The notes beneath the pieces were generated by a model that was not told the DNA's origin, searched no databases, and saw nothing but the letters and a program-made list of their open reading frames with translations. A DNA stretch of 64,000 nt. It comes from Epiperipatus broadwayi. Lineage: Eukaryota; Onychophora; Udeonychophora; Euonychophora; Peripatidae. A program made the translations under genes and the position numbers. Location: the NCBI GenBank assembly GCA_028023455.1, contig JAQFVV010006627.1, forward strand, positions 434,001 through 498,000, in the 5' to 3' direction. Positions 58,631 through 64,000 of the stretch are shown here, piece by piece. The number at the start of each line of letters is the position of its first letter. Positions within the stretch are counted from its first letter, which is position 1.

Positions 58631-58725
58631 TGGACAAAATGAAAGAGATAGTGAATTCTGACTCTTTTGTCATTTATGTAAACAAACATACGCTTGGTCG
58701 GTGTTTTTGGTAAAACGCCATCTAT

Positions 58726-59084
58726 TGATGTATATATATACCAGTATATTATTTAATATTGTTAAATTTGATAAATATTTTATTTTAAATTTTTAAAAAA
58801 TATATTATTTATTTTTACAGCTTAAAATATAAAACAGCCTTTAAATAGTGCAATGTGGTCAAAACGCCTTTAATAACATTCATAGAGGGATAAAAGGAAA
58901 AAAAGACACTGTTTATCAGGTTTTTCGATTGCCAGATAGATACTAAGTATTTGAGTGCTTTTTCATTTTTATCTTACTTTCTAAGAATAACTAGATAATC
59001 ATTTTTAAAACAAATATTTATTTCCATTACTTTAAAGAAAAATTTTAAGACTGATTTGACACACACCCCTGAAAAATATTTTCA
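58726..59084. other. A+T-rich stretch, nothing recognised
   Basis: Starts with the TA repeat at the right edge of the hammerhead locus; no other feature. Confidence 0.4.
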
Positions 59085-59160
59085 TTTTTTGTCCATCTTG
59101 GATTCGAACTCCTAGTCATAGCATAGCATGCATTACCATATTCTCAAAATATTTTACTAA
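59085..59160 (-). repeat. tRNA-like SINE fragment
   Basis: On the minus strand TAGGAGTTCGAATCCAAG is an excellent T arm with the pol III B box GTTCGAATCC. ATGCATGCTATGCTATGACT before it fits a worn anticodon arm. The D arm and A box are weak. This is the 3' part of a tRNA-derived sequence, most likely a SINE head and not a tRNA gene, since no acceptor stem closes. Confidence 0.45.
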
Positions 59161-62100
59161 TATTTAAAGATCAATCTTGTGACTGTGTATTGTTTATGTG
59201 TGTATGTATGTATCCTGTAATCAAATATCTTCTGAATTTTTTTAAAGATAAGGCAATGTAAACTGTAATTTACATTTCTGTACTATATGAGTTTAATATG
59301 AATGTTTTGTTAATTGTGCCATTACAATGACTATATCATTAAAAATTTCTGCTGTACTATTTATTAATTTAGACACATTTATAAAAATAATAATGCAGTA
59401 TTGTTTTTAATGTTTGTTAATTTTATTTTTTATATTTTCAGCAGTTTAAAAATGTATATGTGCATGAATTATATTCATAAAAGACAGTATATATATATAT
59501 ATAATAATAATAACAATCAATAGATATTTAAAAAAGTGTCTTGATTTCTCATTGTTAACAGGGGGAGGGGTGAAAATGGAATTAGTATTAGTGGAAATTC
59601 ATTTTTCAAGCTTTTAAAGAGGACTAATGGTTTATTAAACTTTAAATTTTTTTTGATCTGGTCTTTAATTTAAGGTTATCTTTTATCCTTGGGATTTTCT
59701 CTATTACTCTTTAATGAAATCAACTGTCCTATCAGGGTTAACAAAGTCTTCTCTAATAAAGTAATTATGTGTAAGATGCCATTTGAGATTAAGAGACTAC
59801 TGCTGTATTGGCTTTTCATTGCTTAAAAGGAATGAGGATCAACCATAATTTGCTGATCAATGTCCTGCTAGATGTGACTAATTGGTGTTTGAGGAAATAA
59901 CATTGAGAAATCAGTATAGTACTTTCAAATTTTCTGAATGTGAATCATTTGAAAACAATAATATAAAAAATAAGGAATAGTAAAAAAAAAAAAATCAAAT
60001 CGTCAATTTATATCACAATATATCTATCTATCTTTTATGAAGTATTTTTCATTGTTAAATCTTTTTTTTTTTTATCTATTAACATCTTTAAAATGTTATT
60101 ACTATTTAACTAGTTTCATTATATATATATTAAATTGCTTGTATATAAAAGAAGACAAACAGTCATATCACTTTAATGATTATAATTAAAATTAGTTTAA
60201 ATATTTATGTATATATTTAGGGACAAAACGGTTTTTAAGTATTAATCAGTTTACATAATCATTAGCTGTGAGGAGGAAAGGGAATATATTTAATGTGCCT
60301 TGGTGAATAATACTGATAAAATAAAGTTAGAGATGAAGTTGTTAACAAAAATTTTAAAATTATTTTGAAAATATCCCTACAATTCAATTATTATAAATCA
60401 TTCCACAAAATGGATAGAAACCAACTCCTATCTTGTGGGAGATTAGTCCATGAGAATAATATTGATGCTTTTGTTTTTATTATTGTTTGCAACTTTGCAG
60501 AATCATGGTTTAATTATCCCTGTACTTCAGTGAGTGATAGAGTGAAGATTCGAAAGTTAAAGGTTTATAGATTGAGTTTCATCTAAAAAAAAAAAAAAGT
60601 CATTTGAACAATTGAGACAAAGTGCTTGGTTTATTACTTGAGTTGCTTCCAACCAATAAACATAAGCAAAACTTTCATTTATCAAATTTTTGATTTTAAT
60701 TAAAATATTTAAAGTTATTATGTTACTATAAGCTGTTATTTATTGTATTTTGAGGTGATTATAATGTAGTGATAGAATATTATCTTCTATTAACCTCTCA
60801 TCAGAAAATTATGTGATTTTCATGTATATCTGATTGAGAAGTGATGCCAATAGTATTTTTTATTGGCATTTTTATATGTGAATACAAAGTGTGTCCATTA
60901 TTGAATAGTTTTAAGTGACATCTTCATTGAATCTAATTCTGTTTATTATAATATATATAACGCAAAAGATTAGATAAAAGTGTTACAAAAATAGCATAGA
61001 AATATAACAGATTCCACAGAAAATGCTCTATTATTTACTACTTATGTAATAGAATAGGGCATAGCACTAAGTATGATAAATAAATAACAATAAAAGAAAC
61101 AGTAGCTGGGCTAATAAATAATGAAAGTAAAAATAAGACTAAATGCTAGTTGTTAAACTGCAGGATGCTAGATTAAAAGTTTTTATAGTGTTTTGTATTC
61201 TCAGCAGAAAGCAATCTAATAGTAACATCTAGCTTCTCACTATTGATATTTATCAGGTCAAAGCAATCAATTGTATATATTCAGTCAATATCTACTTCTA
61301 TATTTAGTCTTCCATTCAAACTTATAATAAATAGCCACTTAGAAATGAGTATAGCCATTAGAGAGAAAAGAAAGGAGGGAGAAAGGGGCAAAAAACTACT
61401 CTAAAAATGAGTTTTGCAGTGTTATACAAATCAATTTAAACCACAGATATAACCACAATCTGTTTACTTGATATTTTATAATGTTGTGTTTTAGTTTCCT
61501 CAGCAGAAAACTTTTCTTTTTGAAATATATCAACACTATATCTAATTGTAGTATATACTTTGCTGTTGGCTTTGCACTTTTTTAGGATGTCTTTATTGAA
61601 ATGAAGATTTAAAATACAAACATTTTGAATCCAAGTTATTCTGTAAGGGATAAACTTGAATAGCATAATAGAAGTAAAGCTGGCTGCAGGATGAGTATGT
61701 TCAAACCATAGTTTATCCCTAACAATAAACAATATTTAAAAAGCAATCTATTGATCATATTGACATTACCTTCTACATTATGCTTAATATGTATACTTAC
61801 ATAGATAGCTCTGAAGTAGGTTTCTACTATTAAGATTATTATTAAATATCATCACTGAGAATCAAATAACATTTTTTATTAATATAATGTTTGTAAGAGA
61901 AAATATGATCAAGGAAAATAAAGTTGCTTTTTTGATTTCACTAGTATTACAAGAAAAGAAAAAAAACATCTCATGATTTATGAATACTAGCTATTAATGA
62001 ATGAATAATCATATTAAATATTTTTGTGGAACAGATTAATAAGGATTCTGTCAATTAAAAATAGAAGGAATAAGAGAAATCAAGGCAGTATCATAATAAG

Positions 62101-62865
62101 AAATCAAATAGTACAAGAATGTAGAACTAACATTTAATGAACTACTAGTGAGTCAAAACTACTGAAACATGCTGCCATGTAATGATAAAGAAAAGTATGG
62201 CAGCATAGATTACCCTAATATATTACACCATGCTCTTAAAAACTTAAGCTTACATTCACAGTAAGTCTAAAGTTATAGCTGACAACTTTTCTAGATATTT
62301 TCTTATTACTTGATTTATTTAAAGGCATTTTTCATTTAAGATGAAATACTATCAATTTGCATTAAGTTTTGAAAATAAAGAAAATTCAAATAAAAAAATG
62401 AACTTTTCTATTATTTTGGTGTTTAATAGTCAAAATTTAATTCCAAATTATAAAGAAAGAAAGTTTATATAATATGGAACCTATTGGTTTGGTATTTACA
62501 GTACTAAGTGTTTCAAGGGAAGAAAAGTGCAGTAAATACTATTGTTTTAAACTAAACAATTTTTTGAAATATGTTTCTTGCTTGATTTAAGTTTGATATT
62601 TAAAGGAAGGTTGTAAAATTGAAACTATTTAATTTTACAAACTTTAATTATTAAATTTTTAAATTGTAATGTCAATTTTATTATAAGTTATACTGATAAT
62701 TTCAAAGAAATTTGGAGACATAAGATGTACTATGTATGTTTTGAAATCATTATAGTTAGGAGTCAGAATAGTTCATATTACAAAATCACTCATATGCAAA
62801 GATTGTTGGATGGATCTTAGATTGTATGTTCTAAGATTAAAATGATAGTTGCATTAAGAAATAGG
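59161..62865. other. A+T-rich non-coding stretch
   Basis: No gene, transposon or array recognised. Frames at 60365-60586 (plus) and 61436-61732 (minus) have mixed composition but no known motif and no supporting splice context, so they are not called. Confidence 0.4.
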
Positions 62866-64000
62866 TCTTATAAACATTTTCACCATGATTAAAGCTTTGA
62901 AATATTAAGATATAGACCCAAGATATGGTCCTTTCTATAATCTCTCTCAATACTTGGATGTGATTCACTATGTTACAATCACTTTTAAATCCAGTTTGTT
63001 CTTTTGGTTTGTTGAAATCCAAAGTTTGTTGTAGGTGGGTTGTAATTTTTTTGATAAAAATATTGTATAAAAACCAATAAAAGACTGATACAGCAGTAAT
63101 TTATAATATCTTTTTTTATCATCTTTTTAAAATATTTATATTAGTACTGCATTATTCCAATCAACTGGTACACCTTAATCATTTAAACATTGTTATATAA
63201 CATTGCTGACAATTTTTATATTTCTTCATCTGCTTCTTTTAAGATATGTATTGTGTTTTTATCTGAAGCTTTTTTCCCCAAGAATTTAATTGCACATGCC
63301 ACTTTTTCACTTAAATTCCTGGATAATTCATAAAATATTATAATTATAGCGGATACTTTTTTTATTTTTTATAAAATTCTTCCATGCATTTTATGTTGTT
63401 ATCTCTCTTTTTAGTAAGAGTTCCATCTTTTTTTTATTGCAGAAATAAGTATCCTACCTATACCAAGATATTATTTGACACACTTTTATTCTTTTCTATT
63501 GCTATCCTTACTAATTCCCAATTATATTTTCTTATATCGATATTAACTTATTTGTACTATTTTAAAAAATTCTATGTATTCAATCCTTCTTAGTGAATTA
63601 TTTTTATATTTTTTCATATTCCTTTTCTTCACAAAATTTCCTGTCTCAATAGAAATTTTACCAGTTAATTACGGCTTTATTGTACCAGCTATCTTTATTG
63701 CAGTTCTTAATAGTGTATCAGTTATCTTCCTGCTGATTTTGTTCATATCTGAACTATCTTCAATATCTGCTACTATTTTAAAACCATTTAAATTCATTGA
63801 AATGTTTCTTAAAGTTAGGAATATATCAACTGTGAATATTGTTTTTTCTTAATAATTTTTGTCACTAGTTTTGCATTAACATGTTTCATCCATCTCACTA
63901 ATCAATGATCACTTTTTGTGTTGAATTTAATAAGAACATTGCGACCATGAAATAAATATTTTTTATTAGTCAAAATATAATTAAATTCTGTTGAACTTTC
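62866..64000 (-). mobile_element. RTE-like LINE copy D, partial, with local inversion
   Basis: From about 62937 to the window end the minus strand follows the RTE element towards its 5' end. It passes through DFNKPKEQTGFKSDCNIVNH (minus, about 62960-63020), the RT front, the basic region and the end of the endonuclease (about 63880-63920). The short piece 62866-62936 is the next stretch of the same element (TTATAAACATTTTC... to AGACCCAAGATAT, coding the I-D-P-G-Y region) but in plus orientation. The rest of the 3' part is absent. Frames are broken throughout, so it is a fossil. The element continues beyond the window. Confidence 0.75.

Larger units (their letters stand above)
57208..58725. 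mobile_element. Retrozyme-like element: two opposed arrays of ~410-bp hammerhead units
   Basis: The left array (57208-58108) holds about 2.2 tandem units, the right (58109-58725) about 1.5 units in the opposite orientation. Unit starts marked by TGAAAAACAA at 57208, 57621 and 58029 give periods of 413 and 408 bases. Each unit contains one hammerhead fold on the minus strand of the left array and the plus strand of the right. Cleavage sites are 408 bases apart on the left (57366|57367 and 57774|57775) and 414 on the right (58210|58211 and 58624|58625). No open frame is conserved. Tandem non-coding units of this size with minimal type I hammerheads define metazoan retrozymes. The locus sits in a TA microsatellite on both sides. 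Confidence 0.75.

Noticed and set aside
59085-59160. Functional tRNA gene
   Set aside because: Only the T arm is good; D arm and acceptor stem cannot be formed.
60365-60586. 73-codon plus-strand frame
   Set aside because: Mixed composition but no family, no splice sites assigned and no neighbours to support it.

Overview
The window looks like nuclear DNA of an A+T-rich animal, most likely an invertebrate. It has no prokaryotic gene density, ribosome-binding sites, operons or CRISPR arrays. It is long A+T-rich sequence full of decayed transposons from animal-type families: RTE-like LINEs, Penelope-like elements with a GIY-YIG nuclease, pogo/Tigger DNA transposons, tRNA-derived SINE-like pieces and foldback MITEs. 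The species cannot be named from this sequence.

Layout. 0-5 kb: a G+C-richer patch with a good minus-strand TATA box (0.4-0.6 kb) and a Penelope-like fragment (3.3-4.5 kb). 5-14 kb: a decayed gag-like fragment, a 1.2 kb near-perfect palindromic foldback element (6.16-7.36 kb), a smaller old palindrome (10.3-10.8 kb) and an inverted pair of the repeat called X here (13.6 kb). 14.7-19.1 kb: a heavily decayed reverse transcriptase, a SINE-like segment, and a broken C2H2 zinc-finger sequence between short inverted repeats. 19.3-25.8 kb: two minus-strand RTE copies, one split by a 1.5 kb insertion, the other young, with an 11-bp target-site duplication and a 491-codon reverse transcriptase frame. 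27.5-30.1 kb: another palindrome, a direct duplication and a second inverted pair of repeat X. 30.3-31.2 kb: two head-to-head open exons with splice donors, the only candidate host genes. 35-36.7 kb: a third RTE copy. 38-43.5 kb: a 199-bp MITE and a pogo-type TIR element with TA duplications. 45-50 kb: minisatellites and a pogo-family transposase fossil. 50.4-51.4 kb: a second Penelope-like remnant and a third X copy. 51.6-54.4 kb: a 2.7 kb element with about 47-bp terminal inverted repeats and a long internal tandem array. 55.2-55.7 kb: an apparently perfect 257-bp tandem duplication. 57.2-58.7 kb: two oppositely oriented arrays of a ~410-bp unit. 62.9-64 kb: a fourth RTE copy with a local inversion, running off the window.

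The most interesting locus is 57.2-58.7 kb. Each ~410-bp unit carries a type I hammerhead ribozyme-like fold: CUGAUGA and GAAA core boxes, a 6-bp stem I, a very short stem III and an AUC cleavage triplet. There are four copies, two on each strand; two keep every core base. Tandem units of about this size with a minimal type I hammerhead are the hallmark of metazoan retrozymes, small non-coding retroelements that make circular RNAs. The window also holds two remnants of Penelope-like elements, which have been proposed as a source of the enzymes that move retrozymes. No complete protein-coding element or complete host gene is visible.
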